64,000 nt of DNA from assembly GCA_963836585.1 (NCBI GenBank), contig CAWIJV010000003.1, forward strand, positions 310,001-374,000, in the 5' to 3' direction. Below, piece after piece: positions 17,478-25,646 of the stretch (its first letter is position 1; every line of letters begins with the position of its first letter). This DNA comes from BTUB01 sp963836585. GTDB taxonomy: Bacteria > Babelota > Babeliae > Babelales > Vermiphilaceae. Under the pieces are notes generated by a model. That model did not search any database, was not told the origin of the DNA, and saw only the letters and a list, made by a program, of their open reading frames with translations. A program made the position numbers and the translations under genes.

Positions 17478-17810
17478 TTATCTGCCGCGTGCGAGCGCCG
17501 CAGCATAATTAAATTGATAAAAATAGTTTTGCCATTGTTCATCAGTTGAGTTGTATTCATTATCATACACAAGATAGTCTACCAGCAAATAACGCGCACG
17601 ACATATTTCTTTGAGTCGTTTTCTATTTTTGGGATCTGCGATGGTCAGATCAATCAATTCGAGCGCACGTTCAAAAGCTTTTCGGCTATAGTCAGGATTA
17701 TTTTTGTTTCTCCATTGAATGGCGCGTTCAATATCCATGCCAACATTAGCCAGTTGTTCAAAGAGGGTAAATTTGAACCATCGTTCGCGCGTTAATCCGG
17801 CATGAATCAT
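17478..17810 (-). CDS. Small helical cytoplasmic protein, partner of DUF5674
   Basis: This 110-residue protein has no leader and is predicted all-helical (phrases RAIQWRNKNN, RALELIDLTI, RARYLLVDYL). Its ATG overlaps the stop of the DUF5674 gene by four bases (17807-17810), so the two are translationally coupled and probably act together. I believe similar pairs occur in other reduced bacterial genomes, but the function is not known to me. The gene has no Met-boundary leader, unlike its neighbours, which suggests the pair is a separate insertion in the exported-protein cluster. Confidence 0.65.
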   Translation of the reverse strand: MIHAGLTRERWFKFTLFEQLANVGMDIERAIQWRNKNNPDYSRKAFERALELIDLTIADPKNRKRLKEICRARYLLVDYLVYDNEYNSTDEQWQNYFYQFNYAAALARGR

Positions 17811-18160
17811 GGTTTTACCAATCGTGTCACAATTTTTCTAATTTTTTCTTGAATCTTGGGGTTCTGGATACTTCTCGTTCTATTTCCTTGGCCGGGCCGT
17901 AAGTTAATCATGGAATCAAATACAATAAATTCCGGCTTGCCAAATTCATCAGGGTATAAATTAATACCCCATAGATTTTCTTGCTCCGATTCATATTCTT
18001 CAAGGAGCCATCTTTCTTGATCTACATGCATTGGTGCATCAACAATCATTACTTCTTTTTCGATATCAATAACTGCTTTTACAAGACTTTCAAACATCTG
18101 AGTCGACATTTGCTTGAGCTCTTCTAGAGAAATTTCTTTTTCTACCAGTTTCATTGACAA
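17807..18160 (-). CDS. DUF5674 family protein
   Basis: The 117-residue sequence matches my memory of DUF5674: a helix rich in Glu/Lys, KAVIDIEKEVM, then EENLWGINLYP-like text (here QENLWGINLYPDEF), FDSMINLRPGQGNRTR and a C-terminal basic helix. The family is widespread in small-genome bacteria and cyanobacteria; its biochemical role is unknown. It leads a two-gene unit with 17478-17810 and has 21 bp to the upstream exported gene. A toxin-antitoxin-like role is sometimes suspected for such pairs but nothing here proves it. Confidence 0.8.
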   Translation of the reverse strand: MSMKLVEKEISLEELKQMSTQMFESLVKAVIDIEKEVMIVDAPMHVDQERWLLEEYESEQENLWGINLYPDEFGKPEFIVFDSMINLRPGQGNRTRSIQNPKIQEKIRKIVTRLVKP

Positions 18161-18181
18161 TATCCTTAAATGTTAAAAAAC

Positions 18182-19021
18182 TTATTTACTTTTTGGTGTG
18201 TTGCATGCCTTCATGCAGTGCAAGAATTGCTCTTGTAATCTTTTTGCTTGCCTTTCTGCCTGTAATAGCCGGGCTGTTGGAAAAAGAGTATCTGCCTCAG
18301 GTGCAGAGTTTATTATGAGAGCAATTGTGGCAGCCATCTCTTTCTTACACGTTTTTACACATTCGGAATCATCCTCGCTTTGTTCTGATGCTTTTTCATT
18401 TGAGCTGAGGGAAAGTATGACTCTCGTGCAGGCCATACAGGCGTTCATATGGCCGTGTTCCATGCATTGAGCAAATGCTTTTTTTTCTGCAGGGTGGTTG
18501 TTCCAGATTTTTGCGTGGCCCTCTGGAGTTAAATGACGATCAAGAGGAGATTCATGCTGGATATTCCAAGCACCGCAATGCAATGGGGAGAGATCTTTAT
18601 CTAATTCGGCTTTTATTAAAGAGGCAATATGGCGTTGGTGAGTTGCGTGAGGAGATTTAATAATGGGCTCGTGGTTGCGTACTTCTGGGAATGGGCCAGA
18701 TCTATTAAAAAAATTAAGTGCATCGGCATCTGTGAGAATTTCATCGCTTACTTTAGTTGGAGCTATTCCCCAAACAGCTCGAGCGCGAACCTTTTTTTTG
18801 AACTCTTGAACAGTTTGTCTTGAAAGATAATCAGTTACAATTGCACTCGTATTATCGGAATAATAGCCATCATGAGGCTTTGGTTTTTCAGATTCAGCAG
18901 GGGCCAGTTTAGGTGCCGCACCGCCTTCCGGTAGGATGTGGTCAATTTCATCAATAATAATAGTCATAGGCACAGCAGCTGAGGGTATCATGAGGAAAGC
19001 AGTGAATAGTAATTTATGCAT
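18182..19021 (-). CDS. Exported cysteine-containing protein of unknown function, 279 aa
   Basis: AGGGA lies about six bases before the ATG. Signal peptide ends SAAVPM, then TIIIDEID. The body is soluble; the C-terminal third has paired cysteines (QCMEHGHMNACMACTR and CVKTCKKE, HCMKAC), which suggests a disulfide-stabilised helical bundle. No family recognised. Its 5' leader (19022-19063) closely resembles the leader of the gene at 19083-20639, implying shared regulation or a duplicated promoter. Confidence 0.65.
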   Translation of the reverse strand: MHKLLFTAFLMIPSAAVPMTIIIDEIDHILPEGGAAPKLAPAESEKPKPHDGYYSDNTSAIVTDYLSRQTVQEFKKKVRARAVWGIAPTKVSDEILTDADALNFFNRSGPFPEVRNHEPIIKSPHATHQRHIASLIKAELDKDLSPLHCGAWNIQHESPLDRHLTPEGHAKIWNNHPAEKKAFAQCMEHGHMNACMACTRVILSLSSNEKASEQSEDDSECVKTCKKEMAATIALIINSAPEADTLFPTARLLQAERQAKRLQEQFLHCMKACNTPKSK

Positions 19022-19082
19022 AAGAATCCCTAAAAATGTTGATGGAGCAGTGTATTTACTATAAAAGGAATGGCAGCAAACA

Positions 19083-20639
19083 TCAAGGCTGGGCGGATAT
19101 CGGGGTGCGGCATTGCGGGCAAGTGGGGCTACTTTTTACGTGAGTCTCCAAACATTCCGAGCAAAATTGATGAGCACAGGCGGTGATAGTGTCAGCAAGT
19201 TGCTCAAAGCAGATGGGGCACTCGCGAGCGCCGATATCCTCAGGTTGGATATTCCTATACTTTAAAAGCATATGTTTGTTGGGAACAATTGCAGACAAAA
19301 ATTTGGCTTTGAGAAGTGCCGATTTGCTAAACTCTTTCTCCCCATCCTTGAGGCGGATGAGTGTGGCAACTTGTGAGGGTGTGGCTCTTTTTAATTTCTG
19401 CAGTATCGGCACCATGCTAAATTTCATGATGGAGCTATTGCCGCCAACGGCAATGGTATCATCAGCAGAATTAAGAGCGAGCATAGTAAAGAGTGCATCA
19501 CGATAGGTGGCAGTAGTTTGCCGCCCATTCTCGAAATTTATTATTGCAACTCTTCCATCCCATCCGGCTTTCACCACATACTTGCCACATCTACTTAATC
19601 GCGCGGCAGTTATGGCATTTTCAGAGGTTTCGTCTGAAGTTGTACTATTTTCACTAGAAAAAATTTTCTTTGGGTTAAAGCGTATGAGTTTATTTTCACA
19701 GGCTACTAGTGCGTGATCACCATTTGCACAGATATCTACTGATACAATAGGAGAAGATATATCCAAAGAAATTCCGTTGAGATCAATATTTCTCTTGCCA
19801 TATTGTAAACACGTTACTTTCTGCGAAGTTGCCAGTACGCCAAAAACAGAATTATCATCCACGGCAATATGTTGAGCAATACAATTATTATTGAATAGTG
19901 AGATTGAAGCAGACGCTATAACATCACCATTATCAGTGAGTCTTCCTAAACAGTGTGAATGCTCAAAATCGATTAACATTATCAATTTGCCATTGGGGCT
20001 GACTAATAATTTTTTTACTCGCTTGCCTAGCTCAACTCCCTTGGGCAGATCACCGTTTAATGGCCATGCTGCAGGATAAATGCCATTCAGCGTAAAAACT
20101 TGATATCTTTCATTATCAATACCACAGAGGCGAACAATCTTTTTATTTCCCCATGTAGGAATTTTAACTTCTGCTAGCTGCCGAGGATCTTTTATTGAAA
20201 AGACTTGATTGGTTATCAATGCTCCGCATAAAAGTGAGCCATCAGGCGATAGCCCTACGGCGTGAATATCAGCCCAGGCATCATACCATTGAGCGGTATT
20301 TGTTGCTTGCCTAAGATTAAGATAAAGGTAAGATTTATCAGAACTATTCTCAGAAGAAAAATTGGCTGCCATGCAAAACCAAACATGCTTATTGTCATCG
20401 ATTAATGTTTCGCGGATGCGGGCAGCATCAGGATGCTCATCGATCTGTTTAAAAACAGTGGCAAGTTCGCAGGCCGGTGCGCTCAAAGCTCTTTGAGCCA
20501 ATGTGGCGATATCGGCAGGCTGTTGAGTTATGGCAAGAGCCTGGCTCGCCTGAAAGTTCATGCCCTCCCAGGCTGGATGATCCATGCCGGTGATGGCATT
20601 AAACGAAAATGAGAGCAAGAATAGCAGTAATTTTTGCAT
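19083..20639 (-). CDS. Exported beta-propeller protein with C-terminal C3HC4 RING finger
   Basis: Signal peptide 1-18 (ending AITGM), then DHPAW. Residues 45-80 may form a small helical box. About residues 95-430 carry repeating strand patterns (VSPNGKLIMLID, VDICANGDHALVAC, ARLSRCGKYVVKAG) of a seven- or eight-bladed propeller. The C-terminus is a textbook RING: C474-x2-C477-x10-C488-x-H490-x2-C493-x2-C496-x10-C507-x2-C510. RING fingers recruit E2 enzymes and propellers recruit substrates, so the architecture resembles a single-chain ubiquitin ligase, presumably aimed at the host. A candidate promoter is visible upstream. Confidence 0.85.
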   Translation of the reverse strand: MQKLLLFLLSFSFNAITGMDHPAWEGMNFQASQALAITQQPADIATLAQRALSAPACELATVFKQIDEHPDAARIRETLIDDNKHVWFCMAANFSSENSSDKSYLYLNLRQATNTAQWYDAWADIHAVGLSPDGSLLCGALITNQVFSIKDPRQLAEVKIPTWGNKKIVRLCGIDNERYQVFTLNGIYPAAWPLNGDLPKGVELGKRVKKLLVSPNGKLIMLIDFEHSHCLGRLTDNGDVIASASISLFNNNCIAQHIAVDDNSVFGVLATSQKVTCLQYGKRNIDLNGISLDISSPIVSVDICANGDHALVACENKLIRFNPKKIFSSENSTTSDETSENAITAARLSRCGKYVVKAGWDGRVAIINFENGRQTTATYRDALFTMLALNSADDTIAVGGNSSIMKFSMVPILQKLKRATPSQVATLIRLKDGEKEFSKSALLKAKFLSAIVPNKHMLLKYRNIQPEDIGARECPICFEQLADTITACAHQFCSECLETHVKSSPTCPQCRTPISAQP

Positions 20640-20706
20640 GCAAGAATCCCTAAAATATGTTGATGAATCAATGTATTCACTATAAATGAAGGGGAGAAAT
20701 TTGCAA
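20640..20706 (-). promoter_or_regulatory. Promoter and leader of the propeller-RING gene
   Basis: On the minus strand a -35-like TTGCAA (20706-20701) and a -10-like TATAGT (20684-20679) are separated by 16 bases, followed by an AT-rich leader with AGGGA before the ATG. The leader from the -10 to the start codon is about 80 percent similar by eye to the leader of the gene ending at 19021 (19022-19063). Confidence 0.5.
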
Positions 20707-20726
20707 ATAAGAATGCCCTGTTCGCA

Positions 20727-21146
20727 TTAATCATCATCATTCAAAATTTCATCTATTTTTTTATAGATTTTGTAATCAACATATCCTTCCATAACATGCG
20801 CCATTGCCGAGGCTACCGGATAATCAGGGACATATACCGATGGCGCGTATGCTTGAGAATGTTGAGTTGGTCTGCGTGCTTGTGCCGGCTCAGGTTTTTT
20901 GGCTGGACAATAGTCGGGAGCATCTTTAACGCTATAGCGAGTGTGTGAAAGCGGGAGAGGAGGCGTAGTGCGCGGTGCATTGCGTGCTGCTTTTAAAGAG
21001 GCAATGAGATTGGGATTTTTGATCGAATAGCTGATGCTGGTTGGCTTACTTGAGAATTTTCGAGCAGGCACCGGAGGCCTGGCATGGCGCATGGAATATG
21101 TTATTTGAGTGCTGAGTATGAGTGCTAGATATATAAGGATTTTCAT
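20727..21146 (-). CDS. Small exported proline-rich protein, 139 aa
   Basis: GGAAA precedes the ATG by about five bases. Signal peptide ends QITYSM, then RHARPPVPAR. The mature chain is basic, rich in Pro, Ala, Ser and Tyr with little predicted structure until a short acidic C-terminus (IDEILNDDD). Such disordered secreted proteins often carry short interaction motifs; none is identifiable. It is separated by 20 bp from the -35 of the next gene's promoter. Confidence 0.6.
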   Translation of the reverse strand: MKILIYLALILSTQITYSMRHARPPVPARKFSSKPTSISYSIKNPNLIASLKAARNAPRTTPPLPLSHTRYSVKDAPDYCPAKKPEPAQARRPTQHSQAYAPSVYVPDYPVASAMAHVMEGYVDYKIYKKIDEILNDDD

Positions 21147-21484
21147 AGTTTTTCCGAGATTAAATCTCTTAACTGCTGAATCAAGACATTATTAATATAG
21201 CCCACTGAGGCTAGAATGGCTATACCGCCGCTTTTATGGCATAAATCCAGCAATAATGAGCAGCCCTTTCCCGTTGAATGTTCGAAGCGAGCTTATTTCT
21301 TGTTTTTTGAAGAATTAGGCGTAATATAAAAATTGGGCCTTTATGTAAGGAAACCGGTTTTCTAATGCCCAATCATTGAACTCACTTTTGTAAAACTATT
21401 ATCATGGGTATTGCAATATGATTTCAGATTGGATAGCACGACTACAATCTTTTTAACCGTTTTTCCTTATAAAAGGACATTTTT
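21147..21484. other. Intergenic region upstream of the ATP/ADP translocase
   Basis: No gene is visible in 338 bp. A perfect 7-bp inverted repeat ATTGGGC/GCCCAAT (21332-21338 and 21367-21373) encloses a near-palindrome GAAACCGGTTTTC. It could be an operator or RNA hairpin in the translocase leader. Just before the translocase ATG there is AAAGGA (about 21472). I cannot place a confident -35/-10. Confidence 0.35.
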
Positions 21485-22876
21485 ATGACTCTTTCTTTTC
21501 TGCAAACCATAGTAAAGCCTATTTTTGGACAATTCGAGCAGGAAGAATTTAAGAAATTCTTGCGAATGGGTGCCGTTTTCTCACTAATCATCGGCTCCTA
21601 TTGGACGTTGCGTCCCCTTAAAAAGGCAATTTTTTGTACCCTGGTAGGCGCCTCAGATACTCCTATTGCCAAAATGGGCTCATTATTCTTCCTTATTCCC
21701 ATCTTGATGGTCTATAGCAAAATGTTGGATCGCTATAAACGAGAAAAGACTTTTTATATCATTTCAGGGGTCTATGGTATTTTGGCAGTTATTTTTACGC
21801 TGTTGCTTGCCTATGTCCCCACGCCGGAAGCATGTGCCATTCAACCCACAATCTGGGGCATTAGTGGCTCAACGCTTTTGGGATATGCTTTTTATATGTT
21901 TGTTGAAACCTATGGTTCTATTATTCCCGCGCTTTTTTGGTCAATTGCCGCAGATACTACCGCTCCTGATTCAGCTAAAAAGGGCTTCTCATTTATCGTT
22001 GCGCTGGGGCAGTTTGGTGGCATTGTCGGGCCCTATTTTATTGCCAGTTTACCACGCCGCTTAGGATTACAAACCAGCGCCTTGGCTCTCTTTATTTGTG
22101 CAATTACCATCGGCTTATCAATGCTCTTCTTGCGTCGATTTTTTACCAAAACTCCTGCTTCGCTGCTTGCTTCATTCCATGCAGAAAATGAGCACAAAGA
22201 GGAAGAAAAACAAGAGCCGGGATTCTTTGAAGGTCTCAAGTTATTAGTATCGCATAAATATTTATTGGGGATATTTGCCGTTGTGGCATTTCCCGAGATT
22301 ATTACCGCAGTTTTTGATCAACATTTTGATACGCTCGCTTCCCAAGAGTATACCGGTACTCACCTGCTAGAATATTTAGGCGCTTATGCCAGCTCGGTTA
22401 ATATCATTGCTTTAACATTCTTATTGTGTGGCATTGGCAACATTACACGTATCTTTGGATTGGGTATTTCCCTGGTCTTGATGCCGGTGCTGTATGTCTT
22501 GGCAACGATCGGATTTATTCAACTTAGTAGCCTGAGCTTTTTGTTTGTCTTGATGGCAAGCTCGAAAGCGATTAACTATGCGCTCAATGGCCCGGCAATT
22601 AAACAGTTGTATATTCCAACAACGCATGATGTACGCTTGAAAGCGCAGGCATGGATCGAATCATTTGGTTCTCGTGGATCAAAATTAAGTGGCGGTTTTG
22701 TTAATTTGGGTCTTAAGCCGCTACAAAAACAACTGGGTGCCGTTGCTGGTCGCGCGCAGCATGCTTATTATGCGAGCTATTTGATGTTTGCACTGATCTC
22801 TTGCTGGTTCTTTATCGCAATTTTCTTGGGCAGAAAGCACAAGCAAGCAATCGCTGAAAAGAAAATGGTTTGCTAA
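21485..22876 (+). CDS. tlc: ATP/ADP translocase (NTT/Tlc family)
   Basis: A 463-residue membrane protein with 11-12 hydrophobic helices. The N-terminal phrase YWTLRPLKKAIFCTLVGASD matches the start of bacterial and plastid nucleotide transporters, where conserved Lys and Arg residues line the ATP path; later features are KGFSFIVALGQFGGIVGP and the AWIESFGSRGSKLSGG loop before the last helices. These carriers exchange host ATP for bacterial ADP (some paralogues carry other nucleotides or NAD), and are characteristic of Rickettsiales, Chlamydiae and other intracellular lineages. Length is slightly shorter than the usual 490-520. It has its own leader and is transcribed away from the effector cluster. 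Substrate choice cannot be read reliably. Confidence 0.9.
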   Translation: MTLSFLQTIVKPIFGQFEQEEFKKFLRMGAVFSLIIGSYWTLRPLKKAIFCTLVGASDTPIAKMGSLFFLIPILMVYSKMLDRYKREKTFYIISGVYGILAVIFTLLLAYVPTPEACAIQPTIWGISGSTLLGYAFYMFVETYGSIIPALFWSIAADTTAPDSAKKGFSFIVALGQFGGIVGPYFIASLPRRLGLQTSALALFICAITIGLSMLFLRRFFTKTPASLLASFHAENEHKEEEKQEPGFFEGLKLLVSHKYLLGIFAVVAFPEIITAVFDQHFDTLASQEYTGTHLLEYLGAYASSVNIIALTFLLCGIGNITRIFGLGISLVLMPVLYVLATIGFIQLSSLSFLFVLMASSKAINYALNGPAIKQLYIPTTHDVRLKAQAWIESFGSRGSKLSGGFVNLGLKPLQKQLGAVAGRAQHAYYASYLMFALISCWFFIAIFLGRKHKQAIAEKKMVC

Positions 22877-22884
22877 ATTTGGTA

Positions 22885-23422
22885 CTACTGTTTCTTTGGC
22901 AAATTTAAAATGGCATTGCCTAATTGGCCTGCTTCTACAATGATTATGCTGCCGACTTCTTGTTGCGACATAATTCGGAGTCGGGTTTGGTATTCTTCAT
23001 CATGTAAATCTCCAATGTAATGTTCCAGAGTGATTACAAATTGCCAGCGGAAACGTTCATTAACATTCTGATCTTTAAGCTGCCTAAGAAACAAGGCTAA
23101 AAATGAACTAGACAACATTTGGACCGCATGGGGCACATCAAGAATGCCTATTTTTAATGCAGCCGCATCATGGATGCGATCTCTGCAATACTCACGATGA
23201 TTGGTGGGATCCCCTTTGCCAAGCGCCCGTGTGTGTGGCCATAACGCGCTTAGCCATTTGATCATGGATTGGCGAAGGCGCTATTGGATGAAGATTCGGT
23301 TTTATTGGTGGTCGGTTTTGCGATGCGCAGATGGCAGGTCTCATACAAGCTCTTCTAGGCATACGATACATTGCCGGAGCATTCATAGCCAGAGAGCAAA
23401 GTGCAAGAATTACTATTTTCAT
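22885..23422 (-). CDS. Exported protein of unknown function, frameshifted
   Basis: ATG 23422 has AGGA five bases upstream and opens a signal peptide (MKIVILALCSLAMNAPAM) followed by a basic proline-rich linker. This frame stops at 23192, while a second frame (22885-23265) without initiation site continues with a soluble helical domain ending LNLPKKQ. A shift of one inserted base somewhere between 23195 and 23245 (GGG or GGGG runs are candidates) joins them into a protein of about 178 residues. No family recognised. It starts 7 bp after the ankyrin gene on the same strand. Confidence 0.6.
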
Positions 23423-23429
23423 ACTATTC

Positions 23430-23858
23430 CTATTTTGTTTTTGGTAACAGCTCTCGCGGGACTCTTCCTCGCTTATCTTTAATATCACTGTGCGCACCAT
23501 GTGCTTCCAAAAGCTGTATTGCTTTAATGCAACCTGCTTGGCAGGCGAAATGTAAAGCGGTTCCTTTGGTAATTTCATGCTGCAGATTAGGATCTGCTTG
23601 TGCTTGTAACAACAGGTCAATTAGATCAGGATTACTTTGCTGCGCGGCAAGCATGAGTGCTGTTTCACCATTTAAAAATTCATCTACTTTGGCGCCGGCC
23701 CAGATTGCTTTTCTGGCATCCATATCTCTTTTAAAGTTTACTGCAACATACAGATCTTCTTCTTTTGAGCGGCTAATTGGCGGCCTCTCCATACTTATGA
23801 GCATGGAGGAGATGAGGAGCGTTATAATAAAAGTTTTTATCATGATCTTTTTTTTCAT
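23430..23858 (-). CDS. Small exported ankyrin-repeat protein, 142 aa
   Basis: AAGG lies eight bases before ATG 23858. The signal peptide ends MLISM and is followed by ERPPI. Two canonical ankyrin repeats are clear: NGETALMLAAQQSNPDLIDLLLQ and KGTALHFACQAGCIKAIQLL, with a partial one before and a capping segment after (DIKDKRGRVPREL). Probably a protein-binding effector. First gene of a two-gene unit with the frameshifted gene at 22885-23422, and 10 bp from the ABC-2 permease gene upstream. Confidence 0.8.
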   Translation of the reverse strand: MKKKIMIKTFIITLLISSMLISMERPPISRSKEEDLYVAVNFKRDMDARKAIWAGAKVDEFLNGETALMLAAQQSNPDLIDLLLQAQADPNLQHEITKGTALHFACQAGCIKAIQLLEAHGAHSDIKDKRGRVPRELLPKTK

Positions 23859-23868
23859 ACGTAATACC

Positions 23869-24663
23869 TTAAATACAGTCTAAGCGCTTTTTAAATAAAT
23901 AGAGCCCATGCATACCAAAAAGTATAGTAAACAAAATAATCGCACCGATACAAATCCAGTAATTGATATAGCCTGCTTGGCCCAGTATTGATGCACGCAC
24001 ACCTTCATAGGCATAGATCCAGGGAGTAAATATCATCGCCTTGGCCATCATCGGAGAGATTGCATTAAGCACTTCCCATGAAAAGCTATAACCGCAGATA
24101 AAAAAGAGTGGTCCGGTGATGCGAAGCTCTAAATTCATGAAACGCTCAACGCTTCCGGCAAGTGATGCTGCCCAAGTGGCAAACGCACCAAAAAAAATAG
24201 ACGCAAGAGCATACATCAGCAAAAACTTGCCAAGATTAAAGTTGGCAAAACTGAATGCGCTGCCCAAAATTATTTTACCCAGCACTAAAGACATTATATT
24301 AAACACCGCAGCCTTAAGGCCAAATACCAGAATTGTTTTGCCGTAAATCATCCAATAAGGGAGTGGCAGCGTGAGTTCATAATGTATGGAGCGCGTTGTT
24401 TCAAAATCTGCCGCGAGCACATTTGCGGCCGCCCATGCGGTGAATGATGCCATGATGATGATCATGCTGATGGAAATAAAGGCGCCGTAATCTGCCGGCA
24501 TGCCCATCACCGGCAACACATATCCGTTTGCCAAGATGAGCACAAGGGGCCAAAAGATTGAGTTGAGAATATTATTCTTCCAATCTTTGAAAACAAGCTG
24601 AAGATCAGACCAAAAAATCCATGATGCTACTCGCAGTGAAGTGATAAGTGAATGAGTGTTCAT
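23869..24663 (-). CDS. ABC-2 type transporter permease
   Basis: A 264-residue protein with six hydrophobic helices and the ABC-2 pattern: a first cytoplasmic stretch, then helices around residues 30-50, 60-85, 110-135, 145-170, 175-195 and 235-255. It overlaps the ATPase gene by four bases (24660-24663), so both are made together. ABC-2 permeases export lipids, polysaccharides or drugs; the substrate is unknown here. The phrase ELTLPLPYWMIYGK and the family size suit the NodJ/DrrB-type branch. Confidence 0.8.
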   Translation of the reverse strand: MNTHSLITSLRVASWIFWSDLQLVFKDWKNNILNSIFWPLVLILANGYVLPVMGMPADYGAFISISMIIIMASFTAWAAANVLAADFETTRSIHYELTLPLPYWMIYGKTILVFGLKAAVFNIMSLVLGKIILGSAFSFANFNLGKFLLMYALASIFFGAFATWAASLAGSVERFMNLELRITGPLFFICGYSFSWEVLNAISPMMAKAMIFTPWIYAYEGVRASILGQAGYINYWICIGAIILFTILFGMHGLYLFKKRLDCI

Positions 24664-25442
24664 ACAGACTCCTGGTTTTGTGTAGATTGTATTTCATCAG
24701 TTCCTTCATTCATAAGCTGTAAGAAAACGGCTTCTAGATTTGCTTTGCTATAGGATGACATTAAATTGGCGGGAGTATCGATCAATCGTATGCTTCCTTT
24801 ATCGAGTACGCACACCCGATCTGATAACACTTCTGCCTCATCAATATAGTGTGTGGTGAGTAGCACAGTAACCCCATCTGCCTTCAGCTGGCGAATGAGA
24901 TCCCACAGTTGTCGGCGAATATGAGGATCAAGAGCCACGGTTGGCTCATCCAAGATCACTAAAGATGGTTTATGTACTAGCGATCGTGCAATTAAGAGCC
25001 GTTGTTTGTACCCGCCCGAAAGTATTGTGGGAGATTTATCCGCATATGCGCCAAGATCAAAGCGCTTAATGAGCGCATCAACGCGTGCATTGATAGTCAG
25101 CGGATCCATTAAGAAAAATCGGCCTGCGTATACCAAATGCTCACGAACGGTGAGGCCCGATGCAAAATTGGGCTTTTGAGGACAAAATCCGATTTGGGAG
25201 CGAAAGGCAATTAAATCATTATATATAGACACGCCATTCATAAGAATATCCCCCTGGGTGGGTGGATGAAGGGTTGCAACAATCGATGAAAGTGTGGTTT
25301 TTCCCGCGCCATTAACGCCCAGCAAACCTAGCACCTCGCCTTTATAAATATCGAGCGAGACTCCCTTGAGCGCTTGGATGGCTTTACCATCAGCAGAATA
25401 TGTTTTTGTGATGTTTTGAATTTGCAACAAAACATTCGTCAT
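24660..25442 (-). CDS. ABC transporter ATP-binding protein (partner of ABC-2 permease)
   Basis: A 260-residue ATPase with Walker A GVNGAGKT (about residues 42-49), Q-loop FCPQKP, signature LSGGYKQR, Walker B LVILDEPTVALD and the switch TTHYIDEAE. The YxDE-AE pattern is typical of DrrA/NodI-like ATPases working with ABC-2 permeases. Its stop overlaps the permease start (ATGA). The upstream 200 bp contains paired TTATTTTC/GAAAATAA inverted repeats near 25527-25583, which may be regulatory. Confidence 0.88.
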   Translation of the reverse strand: MTNVLLQIQNITKTYSADGKAIQALKGVSLDIYKGEVLGLLGVNGAGKTTLSSIVATLHPPTQGDILMNGVSIYNDLIAFRSQIGFCPQKPNFASGLTVREHLVYAGRFFLMDPLTINARVDALIKRFDLGAYADKSPTILSGGYKQRLLIARSLVHKPSLVILDEPTVALDPHIRRQLWDLIRQLKADGVTVLLTTHYIDEAEVLSDRVCVLDKGSIRLIDTPANLMSSYSKANLEAVFLQLMNEGTDEIQSTQNQESV

Positions 25443-25621
25443 AAGTGACTCCGAGAAAAGTAGGGAAAATATACTTACTCACCATAGCAAACGTGCTGAA
25501 AAGAACAAGCAGGAGCTTCTTTTAGACTCGTTATTTTCACCGATGAAAATAAGAATTCTCTTATTTTCAAAAAAGGCACAAAATGAAAATAACAGGTTTA
25601 GAAATATAATATACAATGGCT
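25443..25621. repeat. AT-rich spacer with inverted repeats
   Basis: Between about 25527 and 25583 the motif TTATTTTC and its complement GAAAATAA occur several times in both orientations, able to form hairpins. It lies upstream of the ABC ATPase gene and could be an operator or transcription-attenuation element. No gene seen. Confidence 0.35.
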
Positions 25622-25646
25622 TAATTACTCACACGGCGAGTAATTA
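25622..25646. terminator. Hairpin at the end of the 25644-27287 gene
   Basis: A perfect 9-bp stem TAATTACTC/GAGTAATTA with a 7-base loop overlaps the stop codon of the gene. There is no clear U-run after it on either strand, so it is only terminator-like. Confidence 0.35.
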
